A stretch of DNA of 64,000 bases from Planctomycetota bacterium (lineage in GTDB: Bacteria; Planctomycetota; UBA11346). Below the pieces are notes generated by a model. The model did no database searches, had not been told where the DNA came from, and saw only the letters and a program-made list of their open reading frames with translations. Where the stretch lies: NCBI GenBank assembly GCA_016745075.1, contig JADGDD010000002.1, forward strand, positions 256,034 through 320,033, given 5' to 3'. This document shows positions 7,898-16,465 of this stretch, in pieces; the first letter of the stretch is position 1; every line of letters starts with the position of its first letter. Position numbers and translations under genes: made by a program.

Positions 7898-10375
7898 TTA
7901 CTGAAGAAGTTGGAGCACATTTTGTGGTAATTGGTTTGCTTGAGCAAGCATGGATGTTGCGGACTGAATGAGAATATTATTTTTGGTAAAGGCAGCCGAT
8001 TCAGCAGCGAAGTCTACGTCTCGAATTGTTGATTCAGCAAAAGTCAGATTTTCAAGACTTACTCGTAGACTCGAAAGTGATGACTCGAGAGTGTTAGACT
8101 GAATAGCACCAAGGTCGCCTCGGAGATTAGTGATTTCGTCGATGGCTGCGTCAATAACAGTCAGTGCTTCATTGGTGAGGCCATTCGTCAGTGCGGACTT
8201 ATTGCTACTGACAAGGTCTTCAAGAGAAGAAAGGGTACCAGAGTTTGCAAGGTTTCGCCCAAGTTCATCAGCGGCAACGTCTCGCATAGTGACGCCTGTT
8301 GTTTGCGTGGCGTTTGCGCCAATTTGGAATACCGCACCATCATTCAGAGTGAAGGTTTCGCTGCCGCCAGAGGTGGCAAGCCCAGTGCCCAGTTCAATAG
8401 AGACATTGTTAAAACCAAGATCTTGAGAACCAGTAGCAAGGGTCATGGTAGCAGAGCCGCTCGCAGTGGTGTAGTTGTTGACTAAGTTTAAAACGGTGCC
8501 GTCAGCAGTCGTCAGTGTTGCTATCAGTGAGTTACCGTTGGTATTGACCGTGCTACCAGAAGAACTGGCTACGCTACCTGATGCTACAGTAACGGTATTG
8601 CCTGTTCGTGTTTGAGCAGTGGTATCTAGGTTATGTGTTTGTTGAGCAAGTTGGCCATCAAGGAGTTCATTACTATTTTGATCTGTGGTGTCATTACCAT
8701 TGAGCTGACCAAAGCTAATACTGGCGGTAAAATCAGAGCCATCAACATTGGCGATGACCAGAGAGGTACCAGTTATGGTAGACCCAGAAGCAATATCACC
8801 AAAGTTTGCACCAGCGCCAGTAATGACATCACCACCAGTAATCAGGGCTACATTGTAATTACCACCGAGGGCTGTGCTGAGTTGGGTTGCTAAGTTCGTT
8901 AGGGTGCCACCAGTGCTAACGTAGTTGGTGGTCGTTCCGTTAATGGTTACAGAAACGTTTACACCAGAAGAAATTAATACGGCACCGTCATCAATAGCGC
9001 CAGCAGCAAGACCAGATGTTCCTGCGCCAGTGGTAAAGGTACCAGCAGCAGCGCGTGCGTCTAAGCCCGCAATATTATCGAGGCGTAGCTGAACAATTTC
9101 ATCTTGCTGGGTTGCCGTATTATTAAAATCGACTTCCATGGTAAAGGTAAAGTCTGTAGCAACGCTGTCGTCTGCGCGTGTCATATCAACGCTCAAGCCA
9201 CCAGCAGATGGACTACCAAGGGTTAAGGTCGCGCCAGTGAGGCTTGCACTTGTACCTGCATTAATTTTTGTGGTTAAATCAGCAAGAATGGTATCAACGG
9301 TACTAGAACCACTTGCGGTACTGGTAAATGTTTGATTGCCACCTGTTGCGGTAGTTGTTTTAACGGTGAAAATAGTACCGCTGGAGATTTCTGTGCTGCC
9401 AGCAAAGCCGGAAAGTGTTGTGGCAGTGCTGTCAGAAATATCGACAGCAGCAGCGGCAGCATCGCCTTGGCCGGTGTGAACCAAATTTATTTGTGCATTA
9501 ACTTTTTCACCAGAGCCCGTTTGTGCCTCCCGTGAAATGGTTAAGGCAGTAGTAAAGTCAGTATCGCTTAATGCATTCGAAGTGACTTTAAATCCATTAC
9601 CGGTAGCGGTTACTGTAAAGTCTGAGAATTTCGCACTTAAACCAGCGGCTACGGTTGCTTTATTTTCACCGGAAGCATTACTTATATAGGTTTGAGTTGT
9701 GCCGTTAATCGTAAGCGCAAAAGAGATGCCTGAACCAGCAGTTGTTTCACTGCCCATGGCTACACCACTTGCGGTTCCTCCTGTAGAGAAAAGCACGTTG
9801 GATGCGCCGCCGCCTAAGAGCTCGTTTGATTCAGAACTGGCGCTGTCTACAGCAATGGTTGCGGTGCCAGTTGTAATAGCAGCATTATTAGCAAGGTTCC
9901 CAACATCGACACGTATCAGGCCAGAGCTCAAATTGGAAGCTCCATCGAGAGTACCGTTTAATAATTTTTTAGTACCAAACTGAGTAAATTCACTAATACG
10001 AGTAATAGAGCTAATAACGTTATCTAGTTCAGACTGGTCAGCGGCGAGCTGATGCGTATCATTAACACCATCATTCGCTGCATGTAGTGTTAATTCTCGA
10101 GCCTTGTTGAGGAGGCTGTTAATTTCATCAAGCGCACCCTCAGCGGTCTGTACCATAGAGACAGCGTTTTCGCTATTATCAACGGCTTGGTTGAGTCCGG
10201 TAATTTGTGCGCGCATTTGTTCACTGATAACAAGTCCAGCGGCATCATCTGCTGCACGGTTAATGCGAAGTCCTGAGGAAAGTTTTTCAAGAGATTTTGA
10301 AACAGCGTTGTCATTGCGTAACATATTACGGTGACCATTAATTGCAGCAATATTATGATTAATGCGAAGACTCAT
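7898..10375 (-). CDS. flagellin, long form (825 aa), paralog 1
   Basis: This is a filament subunit exported through the flagellar type III system. The N-terminal D0/D1 region is canonical: MSLRINHNIAAINGHRNM, then LEKLSSGLRINRAADDAAGL and LINKA-like helices to about residue 145. The C-terminal D1/D0 runs from about 740 with ENLTFAESTIRDVDFAAE and ends NQLPQNVLQLLQ. Between them lies about 600 residues of Ser/Thr/Gly/Ala-rich sequence, against about 200 in common flagellins, a large surface for O-linked sugar. It is clearly related to the two downstream paralogs but more diverged. AAAGGA precedes the ATG. Its long leader holds two tandem sigma-54-like sites and a sigma-28-like site. Confidence 0.95.
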   Translation of the reverse strand: MSLRINHNIAAINGHRNMLRNDNAVSKSLEKLSSGLRINRAADDAAGLVISEQMRAQITGLNQAVDNSENAVSMVQTAEGALDEINSLLNKARELTLHAANDGVNDTHQLAADQSELDNVISSITRISEFTQFGTKKLLNGTLDGASNLSSGLIRVDVGNLANNAAITTGTATIAVDSASSESNELLGGGASNVLFSTGGTASGVAMGSETTAGSGISFALTINGTTQTYISNASGENKATVAAGLSAKFSDFTVTATGNGFKVTSNALSDTDFTTALTISREAQTGSGEKVNAQINLVHTGQGDAAAAAVDISDSTATTLSGFAGSTEISSGTIFTVKTTTATGGNQTFTSTASGSSTVDTILADLTTKINAGTSASLTGATLTLGSPSAGGLSVDMTRADDSVATDFTFTMEVDFNNTATQQDEIVQLRLDNIAGLDARAAAGTFTTGAGTSGLAAGAIDDGAVLISSGVNVSVTINGTTTNYVSTGGTLTNLATQLSTALGGNYNVALITGGDVITGAGANFGDIASGSTITGTSLVIANVDGSDFTASISFGQLNGNDTTDQNSNELLDGQLAQQTHNLDTTAQTRTGNTVTVASGSVASSSGSTVNTNGNSLIATLTTADGTVLNLVNNYTTASGSATMTLATGSQDLGFNNVSIELGTGLATSGGSETFTLNDGAVFQIGANATQTTGVTMRDVAADELGRNLANSGTLSSLEDLVSSNKSALTNGLTNEALTVIDAAIDEITNLRGDLGAIQSNTLESSLSSLRVSLENLTFAESTIRDVDFAAESAAFTKNNILIQSATSMLAQANQLPQNVLQLLQ

Positions 10376-10438
10376 GAGAGGTTCCTTTCACGCTCGCTCA
10401 CGGAATGTGAGTAGAGAGATGGTACGTGGTGATACAAC

Positions 10439-10454
10439 GCATGAGTCGTGCCAA
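10439..10454 (-). promoter_or_regulatory. sigma-54-like promoter, proximal, for flagellin 1
   Basis: On the minus strand the site reads TTGGCAC-N5-ATGC with 10 bases between the GG and GC pairs. The -24 element is perfect and the -12 element has one mismatch to TTGC. It is one half of a direct repeat of 19 bases (10437-10455 and 10514-10532) that differs at only two positions. Confidence 0.6.
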
Positions 10455-10515
10455 AAGTGTGGCTGTTGGAATCATGCACACAGACAGATGGAGAAAGTCC
10501 GTGGATATGCTCTAC

Positions 10516-10531
10516 GCATGAGCTGTGCCAA
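10516..10531 (-). promoter_or_regulatory. sigma-54-like promoter, distal, for flagellin 1
   Basis: This second copy of the repeat also reads TTGGCAC-N5-ATGC on the minus strand with correct spacing. It lies 77 bases upstream of the proximal copy. Either could be a true promoter, or one could be a non-productive sigma-54 binding site. Confidence 0.55.
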
Positions 10532-10632
10532 ATGAGAAAGGTGTATGGATGAAAGAAGGGGATGAAGGGCTGAAATATCTTTACTGGAGAGTTCACAACT
10601 ATTTTATTGATAAGGTGTTCGGGCTTAGTGTG

Positions 10633-10659
10633 GTATCGGCAGAATCATGGTGGGCTAAC
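10633..10659 (-). promoter_or_regulatory. sigma-28-like promoter for flagellin 1
   Basis: On the minus strand this reads GTTAGCCC-N11-GCCGATAC. The -10 element matches the sigma-28 consensus GCCGATAA at seven of eight positions; the -35 element is weak. The spacing is the same 11 bases found at the other flagellin promoters. A transcript from here would have a leader of about 250 bases. Confidence 0.5.
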
Positions 10660-10895
10660 CGTAAAATGTAACAGTAGAAAGCTGCATCTAGTAGATTACG
10701 TTTTTATGGGTGGTGCACATTTTGGAGAAAGGTTGTCTATTTTTTCTCTGGGTTTTATCTCTTATCAGATGTAATGTCGTCTTATTGAAGAAGCGTATTT
10801 TTAGTTTGTGCAAGAGCATTTCATAGATGTTGTATGATAGTAGCAGTTGTGGCGAAAGAGTTGTGAGTATGGTGTGAAGAACTCTACTGCATAAA

Positions 10896-10923
10896 AAAAC
10901 CCTTGGCAAAAGCCAAGGGTTTT
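10896..10923 (-). terminator. rho-independent terminator of flagellin 2
   Basis: A perfect 12-base stem (arms 10896-10907 and 10912-10923, AAACCCTTGGC-type) with an AAAA loop is followed on the minus strand by a run of Ts. It lies 34 bases after the stop codon of flagellin 2 and separates it from the flagellin 1 promoters. Confidence 0.9.
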
Positions 10924-10957
10924 AAAAGGCAGAAGAACTGTCTTGCTGCTAAAGGTT

Positions 10958-13441
10958 TTATCCTAAGAGCTGAAGCACGTTTTGTGGCAATTGGTTTGCC
11001 TGTGCAAGCATAGCTGTTGCAGACTGAATCAGAATATTATTTCTGGTAAAGTCGGCAGATTCAGCAGCAAAGTCTACGTCACGAATGGTAGATTCAGCGG
11101 CTGTAAGGTTTTCCATCGATACACGCAAGCTGCTTAAGCCAGACTCAAGTGTACTAGATTGGAAGGCACCAAGATCACCACGGAGATTGGTGACTTCATC
11201 AATGGCGGTATCAATCACAGACAAGGCTTCGTCGGTTAAACCGTTTGTTAGTGCTGAATCATTGCTGCTCAGCAAGTCTTGCAATGATGTGAGACCTCCA
11301 GCTCCAGTTGCATTACGGCCAAGTTCAGTCGCACCGATAGCACGAATCGTAACACCGACCGTTTGTGAGGCGTTAGCGCCAACTTGGAAGACAGCTCCAT
11401 CGCTGAGGCTAAAGGTTGCAGATTGGTCGGTTGTCGCAGAAGACATACCGGTGGTTAATTCTACAGAGACATCATTATAACCAGCTGCCTGTGCAGCAGT
11501 GCTGAGTGTGTAGGTTGCCGATCCGCTAGCGGTGGTACTGCTATTGGTTAGAGACACTTCAGTTCCGTCTGCGGTGGTAATTTTAGCAGTGGAAGCGACG
11601 CCATCTACATTCACGGTGCTACCAGTTGCATTGCTTACAGAGCCAGAAGCGATTGTGGCTGTGTTAGCTGTACGTGTTTGGGCAGAGGTATCCAAGTTAT
11701 GGGTTTGTTCAGCAACTTGGCCGTCTAATAGCTCGTTGCTGTTCTTATCCGTGGTATCAAGACCATTGAGCTGACCAAAGCTAATGCTAGCTGTGAAGTC
11801 AGTGCCGTCTGTATTGGCAATCATTAATGATGTACCAGTAATAGTAGAACCTGAAGCTACATCACCAAAATTAGCACCAGCACCAGTAATGACATCGCCA
11901 CCGGTAATGAAGGCAACATTATAGTCTGCGCCCAAAGCAGTGCCTAATTGAGCTGCTAAGTCAGTCAGTGTGCCACCAGTACTGACATAGTTGGTTGTGG
12001 TACCATTAATGGTAACTGCAACGTCAACACCAGCAGAGATAAGCTGTGCGCCATCATTAATAGCACCCGCTGCAATACCGGAGAGTCCTGCGCCAGTGAT
12101 GAATGTACCTTCAGCAGCACGTGCATCAACATTGGCGAGATTGTCTAAACGAAGTTGGACAATTTCGTCGTTGCTGGTAGCGGTGTTACTAAAATCGACT
12201 TCCATTGTAAAGGTGAAGTCGGTTCCGACGGTGTCATCCGAACGGGTCATATCAACACTCAAACCTGCGGTTCCGCCACTTGCGAGGCTGAGGGTGGTTC
12301 CAGTTAAACTAGCGCTGGTACCAGCATTGATTTTTGTAGACAAATCAGCAAGCACAGTAGCAACAGTGCTTGAACCACTAGCGGTGCTGCTGAATGTTTG
12401 GCTGCCACCAGTTGTAGTAGTAGTTTTAACGGTGAAGACTGTTCCGCTGGCAATTTCTGTAGATGTAGCAAAACCAGAGAGTGTAGCTGCTGTTCCATCA
12501 GAGATATCTGTGGCTGCTTGAGCTGCTGTACCTTGTCCAGTGCTGACGAGGTTAATTGTTGCGTTGACTTTTTCACCAGAGCCGGTTTGGGCAGCGCGGG
12601 AAACTGTCAAAGCAGCCGTGAAGTCAGTTGATCCAGTTGCATCTGCTGTAACTTTGAAATCGTTACCAGTAGCGGTTACTGTATGGTTAGTAAAGAGAGC
12701 GTCGAGTTTGCTAGCAATATCTGCTTTGGCCATGCCAGCGCCGGTACTGACGTAGGTTTGGGTGTCGCTGTCAACAGTCATGGCAAACGAAACGCCAGCC
12801 GCAGCTGTGGTTTCAGATCCCATAGAGACACCACTAGCGGTACCACCAGTAGAAAAAAGTACGGTAGAAGCACCACCACCAGCAAGGGTATTAGATTCTG
12901 ATGTGGCAGCGGTTACGCTAAATGTTGCGGTGCCGGTTGTAATGGCAGAGTTATTTGCCAAGTTACCAACGCTGACACGATTTAAGCCAGTACCGAGTGT
13001 ACTAGATCCGTCTAAAGATCCATCCAGCAACTTTTTGGTACCAAATTGCGTGAAGTCACCGATACGAGAGATCGAACTGATTACATTATCAAGTTCTGAT
13101 TGGTCAGCTGCAAGCTGATTGGTGTCATTGGCACCTTCGTTCGCAGCGTGGAGAGTAAGTTCACGAGCTTTATTGAGCAAACTATTGATTTCGTCAAGAG
13201 CGCCCTCAGCTGTTTGTACCATTGATACAGCGGTTTCACTGTTATCAATAGCTTGGTTGAGACCGGTAATTTGCGCGCGCATTTGCTCACTAATGACCAA
13301 ACCCGCAGCATCATCAGCTGCACGGTTAATACGCAGTCCAGAGGACAGTTTTTCCAAAGATTTGGAAACCGCGTTGTTGTTGTTAAGTAAGTTGCGGTGG
13401 CCGTTGACCGATGCAAGGTTATGATTGATGCGTAGACTCAT
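10958..13441 (-). CDS. flagellin, long form (827 aa), paralog 2
   Basis: The protein is almost identical to paralog 3 and about the same length as paralog 1. It starts MSLRINHNLASVNGHRNL, carries the same D0/D1 helices to about residue 145, and ends NQLPQNVLQLLG. The central 600 residues consist of beta-rich, Ser/Thr-rich blocks, including two related modules around VTINGTTTNYVSTGGTL and FAMTVDSDTQTYVSTG. There are no cysteines in the regions I read. AAGGAATC lies 8-14 bases before the ATG. A near-consensus sigma-28 promoter and a GGA-loop hairpin precede the gene and a strong terminator follows it, so it is probably a monocistronic, abundant transcript. Confidence 0.95.
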   Translation of the reverse strand: MSLRINHNLASVNGHRNLLNNNNAVSKSLEKLSSGLRINRAADDAAGLVISEQMRAQITGLNQAIDNSETAVSMVQTAEGALDEINSLLNKARELTLHAANEGANDTNQLAADQSELDNVISSISRIGDFTQFGTKKLLDGSLDGSSTLGTGLNRVSVGNLANNSAITTGTATFSVTAATSESNTLAGGGASTVLFSTGGTASGVSMGSETTAAAGVSFAMTVDSDTQTYVSTGAGMAKADIASKLDALFTNHTVTATGNDFKVTADATGSTDFTAALTVSRAAQTGSGEKVNATINLVSTGQGTAAQAATDISDGTAATLSGFATSTEIASGTVFTVKTTTTTGGSQTFSSTASGSSTVATVLADLSTKINAGTSASLTGTTLSLASGGTAGLSVDMTRSDDTVGTDFTFTMEVDFSNTATSNDEIVQLRLDNLANVDARAAEGTFITGAGLSGIAAGAINDGAQLISAGVDVAVTINGTTTNYVSTGGTLTDLAAQLGTALGADYNVAFITGGDVITGAGANFGDVASGSTITGTSLMIANTDGTDFTASISFGQLNGLDTTDKNSNELLDGQVAEQTHNLDTSAQTRTANTATIASGSVSNATGSTVNVDGVASTAKITTADGTEVSLTNSSTTASGSATYTLSTAAQAAGYNDVSVELTTGMSSATTDQSATFSLSDGAVFQVGANASQTVGVTIRAIGATELGRNATGAGGLTSLQDLLSSNDSALTNGLTDEALSVIDTAIDEVTNLRGDLGAFQSSTLESGLSSLRVSMENLTAAESTIRDVDFAAESADFTRNNILIQSATAMLAQANQLPQNVLQLLG

Positions 13442-13482
13442 GGTATGATTCCTTTCATAAAGAGAGTCTGATAAGGTGGTAA

Positions 13483-13504
13483 CAGGAGGCGTCCGTGCCG
13501 CCTG
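13483..13504 (-). promoter_or_regulatory. leader hairpin with ACGGAC loop, candidate CsrA site, flagellin 2
   Basis: In the minus-strand RNA the arms CAGGCGGC and GCCTCCTG pair with one mismatch and close a hexaloop ACGGAC. A GGA in a hairpin loop with A two bases before it is the known CsrA recognition pattern. The hairpin starts about 42 bases before the ATG, the same place as in flagellin 3, and the Shine-Dalgarno region itself contains a second AAGGA. Confidence 0.55.
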
Positions 13505-13546
13505 AGCAATTTCAACGAGAAATTGCAGAATTACCGTATACCTACA

Positions 13547-13573
13547 CTATCGTACAAGTCGGTTGAAACTTTA
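13547..13573 (-). promoter_or_regulatory. sigma-28 promoter of flagellin 2
   Basis: On the minus strand this reads TAAAGTTT-N11-TACGATAG. The -35 element is a perfect match to the sigma-28 (FliA) consensus and the -10 element matches at five of eight positions, with the diagnostic CGATA core. The transcript start would lie about 100 bases before the flagellin ATG. Confidence 0.85.
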
Positions 13574-13609
13574 GGAAAACTTTTGGATGCTTGTAAGGAG
13601 GATACAAAA

Positions 13610-13639
13610 ATACCTCTGAGCGTTTCCGCTCAGAGGTAT
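13610..13639 (-). terminator. rho-independent terminator of flagellin 3
   Basis: A perfect 13-base stem (arms 13610-13622 and 13627-13639, core ACCTCTGAGCG) with loop TTTC is followed on the minus strand by TTTTTG. It ends the flagellin 3 transcript 42 bases after its stop codon and insulates the flagellin 2 promoter. Confidence 0.88.
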
Positions 13640-13681
13640 CCGAAAGCCGGCAAAGCCGCCTTTAACTATGCTCAGTGCTGT

Positions 13682-16165
13682 TTATCCAAGTAATTGGAGC
13701 ACGTTTTGTGGCATTTGATTTGCTTGTGCCAACATAGCTGTTGCAGACTGAATCAGAATGTTATTTCTGGTAAAGTCGGCAGATTCAGCAGCAAAGTCTA
13801 CGTCACGAATTGTAGATTCAGCAGCTGTGAGGTTTTCCATCGATACACGCAAGCTGCTTAAGCCAGACTCAAGTGTACTAGATTGGAAGGCACCAAGATC
13901 ACCGCGAAGATTAGTGATTTCATCAATCGCAGAATCGATCACTGACAAAGCTTCATCAGTTAAACCGCTGGTTAGGGCGGATTTGTTGCTGCCAAGCAGA
14001 TCGTTCAATGATGTCAATGTTCCAGCACCGGTAGAATTACGACCGAGCTCGTTTGCATCAATGGCACGAATAGTAACACCAACCGTTTGTGAGGCGTTAG
14101 CACCAACTTGGAAGACAGCTCCATCGCTGAGGCTAAAGGTTGCAGATTGGTCGGTTGTCGCAGAGGACATACCGGTGGTCAATTCTACAGATACATCACT
14201 ATAACCAGCAGCCTGCGAAGCAGTGCTGAGTGTGTAGGTTGCCGATCCGCTAGCAGTAGTACTGCTATTGGTCAGAGACACTTCGGTTCCGTCTGCGGTG
14301 GTGATTTTAGCACTAGCAGCGGTTCCGTCCACATTCACGGTGCTACCAGACGCATTGCTTACAGAACCAGATGCGATCGTAGCAGTGTTAGCTGTACGTG
14401 TTTGGGCAGAGGTATCTAAGTTATGGGTTTGTTCAGCAATTTGACCATCAAGCAGTTCATTGCTGTTCTTATCCGTGGTGTCAAGGCCGTTGAGCTGACC
14501 AAAACTGATACTAGCTGTGAAGTCAGAACCATCTGTATTGGCAATTATTAATGATGTACCAGTAACGGTAGAACCTGAAGCTACATCACCAAAATTAGCA
14601 CCAGCACCAGTAATGACATCACCACCGGTAATGAAGGCGACATTATAGTCTGCGCCCAAAGCAGTGCCTAACTGAGCAGCTAAGTCAGTTAGTGTGCCAC
14701 CAGTACTGACATAGTTGGTTGTGGTACCGTTAATGGTTACTGCAACATCAATACCAGCAGAGATAAGCTGTGCACCATCATTGACTGCGCTAGCGGCAAT
14801 ACCAGAAAGTCCTGCACCAGTGATGAAGGTACCTTCAGCAGCACGTGCATCAACATTGGCGATATTGTCTAAACGAAGTTGGACAATTTCGTCATTGCTA
14901 GTAGCAGTGTTACTAAAGTCGACTTCCATTGTAAAAGTGAAGTCGGTTTCAACGGTGTCATCTGAACGAGTCATATCAACACTAAAGCCTGCAGTTCCGC
15001 CACTTGCAAGACTGAGTGTACTACCAGTCAAACTAGCGCTGGTACCAGCGTTGATTTTTGTAGACAAATCAGCAAGTACGGTAGCAACGGTGCTTGAACC
15101 ACTAGCAGTGCTGCTGAATGTTTGGCTACCACCAGTTGTGGTGGTTGTCTTAACCGTAAAGACTGTTCCGCTAGCAATTTCTGTAGATGTAGCAAAGCCA
15201 GAGAGTGTAGCCGCTGTTCCATCAGAAATATCTGTGGCTGCTTGAGCTGCTGTACCTTGCCCAGTGCTTACCAAGTTGACCGTAGCATTAACTTTTTCAC
15301 CAGAACCAGTTTGTGCAGCACGGGAAACCGTCAAAGCAGCCGTGAAGTCGGTTGATCCGGTTGCATCGGCAGTGACTTTGAAATCGCTACCAGTAGCAGA
15401 GACCGTATGGCTAGCAAAGAGAGCGTCGAGTTTGCTTGCAATATCTGCTTTGGCCATGCCAGCGCCGGTACTGACGTAGGTTTGGGTGTCGCCGTCAACA
15501 GTCATGGCAAACGAAACACCAGCCGCAGCTGTGGTTTCAGATCCCATAGAGACACCACTAGCGGTACCACCAGTAGAAAAAAGCACGGTAGAAGCACCAC
15601 CGCCAGCAAGGGTGTTGGCTTCAGAAGTTGCAGCAGTTACGCTAAATGTTGCGGTACCAGTAGTAATGGCAGAGTTATTTGCCAAGTTACCAACACTCAC
15701 GCGATTTAAACCCGTGCCGAGTGAAGAAGATCCGTCTAAAGATCCATCCAGCAATTTTTTGGTACCAAATTGCGTGAAGTCACCGATACGAGAGATCGAA
15801 CTGATTACGTTATCAAGTTCTGATTGGTCAGCTGCAAGCTGATTGGTGTCGTTCGCACCTTCATTGGCAGCGTGTAAGGTGAGTTCCCGGGCTTTGTTCA
15901 ACAAACTGTTGATCTCGTCCAAGGCACCTTCTGCCGTTTGCACCATCGATACAGCGGTTTCACTGTTATCAATAGCTTGGTTGAGGCCGGTAATTTGTGC
16001 GCGCATTTGCTCACTAATTACCAAACCCGCAGCATCATCTGCCGCACGGTTGATTCGCAGACCAGAAGACAGTTTTTCCAAAGACTTGGAAACTGCACTA
16101 TTGTTCTGCAACAAATTGCGGTGGCCGTTGACCGACGCAATGTTGTGGTTGATACGTAGACTCAT
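13682..16165 (-). CDS. flagellin, long form (827 aa), paralog 3
   Basis: This filament protein differs from paralog 2 at only scattered residues over 827 positions, for example NHNIASVNGHRNLLQNNSAV in place of NHNLASVNGHRNLLNNNNAV, which points to recent duplication or gene conversion. D0/D1 regions are canonical and the end reads NQMPQNVLQLLG. An open frame extends upstream to 16258, but the ATG at 16165 is the flagellin start, with AAGGAATC 8-14 bases before it. The leader has the same GGA-loop hairpin as paralog 2 and a sigma-28-like promoter. The central region is rich in Ser and Thr, the residues a Maf enzyme would modify. Confidence 0.95.
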   Translation of the reverse strand: MSLRINHNIASVNGHRNLLQNNSAVSKSLEKLSSGLRINRAADDAAGLVISEQMRAQITGLNQAIDNSETAVSMVQTAEGALDEINSLLNKARELTLHAANEGANDTNQLAADQSELDNVISSISRIGDFTQFGTKKLLDGSLDGSSSLGTGLNRVSVGNLANNSAITTGTATFSVTAATSEANTLAGGGASTVLFSTGGTASGVSMGSETTAAAGVSFAMTVDGDTQTYVSTGAGMAKADIASKLDALFASHTVSATGSDFKVTADATGSTDFTAALTVSRAAQTGSGEKVNATVNLVSTGQGTAAQAATDISDGTAATLSGFATSTEIASGTVFTVKTTTTTGGSQTFSSTASGSSTVATVLADLSTKINAGTSASLTGSTLSLASGGTAGFSVDMTRSDDTVETDFTFTMEVDFSNTATSNDEIVQLRLDNIANVDARAAEGTFITGAGLSGIAASAVNDGAQLISAGIDVAVTINGTTTNYVSTGGTLTDLAAQLGTALGADYNVAFITGGDVITGAGANFGDVASGSTVTGTSLIIANTDGSDFTASISFGQLNGLDTTDKNSNELLDGQIAEQTHNLDTSAQTRTANTATIASGSVSNASGSTVNVDGTAASAKITTADGTEVSLTNSSTTASGSATYTLSTASQAAGYSDVSVELTTGMSSATTDQSATFSLSDGAVFQVGANASQTVGVTIRAIDANELGRNSTGAGTLTSLNDLLGSNKSALTSGLTDEALSVIDSAIDEITNLRGDLGAFQSSTLESGLSSLRVSMENLTAAESTIRDVDFAAESADFTRNNILIQSATAMLAQANQMPQNVLQLLG

Positions 16166-16203
16166 GGTATGATTCCTTTCATAAAAAGAGTCCGTCGAAG
16201 TGT

Positions 16204-16225
16204 CAGGTAGCATCCGTGCTACCAG
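16204..16225 (-). promoter_or_regulatory. leader hairpin with ACGGAT loop, candidate CsrA site, flagellin 3
   Basis: In the minus-strand RNA the arms CTGGTAGC and GCTACCTG close a hexaloop ACGGAT; the inner seven bases pair without gaps apart from one outer mismatch. Stem sequence differs from the flagellin 2 hairpin while the loop and its distance from the ATG are kept, as expected for a selected RNA structure. Confidence 0.6.
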
Positions 16226-16260
16226 GGTAGTACCGACAAGGCACCACCAGAACACCATTA

Positions 16261-16287
16261 CTATCGACTGGTTTAGCTCGGACTTAA
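16261..16287 (-). promoter_or_regulatory. sigma-28-like promoter of flagellin 3
   Basis: On the minus strand this reads TTAAGTCC-N11-GTCGATAG, with the same 11-base spacer as the other filament promoters and a good -10 core (CGATA). The transcript would start about 90 bases before the ATG at 16165. This divergent intergenic region also holds the sigma-54-like site for the plus-strand gene. Confidence 0.72.
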
Positions 16288-16334
16288 GGGCGTGGAGAAC
16301 TGTGCGTTGTATGACATTGGGAAAAAAAGGTTAT

Positions 16335-16350
16335 TTGGCATCCTAATTGC
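16335..16350 (+). promoter_or_regulatory. sigma-54-like promoter for the DUF4910 gene
   Basis: The site is TTGGCAT-N5-TTGC with exact 10-base spacing between GG and GC. It lies about 115 bases before the start at 16466. The same element at 634 precedes the pseB operon, so both sugar-related units may be made at the same stage of flagellar assembly. Confidence 0.65.
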
Positions 16351-16465
16351 GTTAATCTGGCACTAGGCCGTGTAGGTTCTGGTTGGCACCGCTATGTCTA
16401 TTGTTTAGACGTTTTGATTAACATTTAGCCAATATACGTTGTGTAATGAATAAGGAATGGTCAAA

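Noticed and set aside
11085..13424. Long plus-strand open frames opposite flagellin 2 (for example 11085-11480 and 11991-12521), repeated opposite flagellin 3
   Set aside because: They are shadows of Ser/Thr/Ala-rich flagellin codons on the opposite strand, appear at the same places in each paralog, and have no ribosome binding sites or family features.
7898..16165. Recombinational flagellin phase-variation switch
   Set aside because: All three genes point the same way with their own promoters, and I found no inverted repeats or invertase gene.
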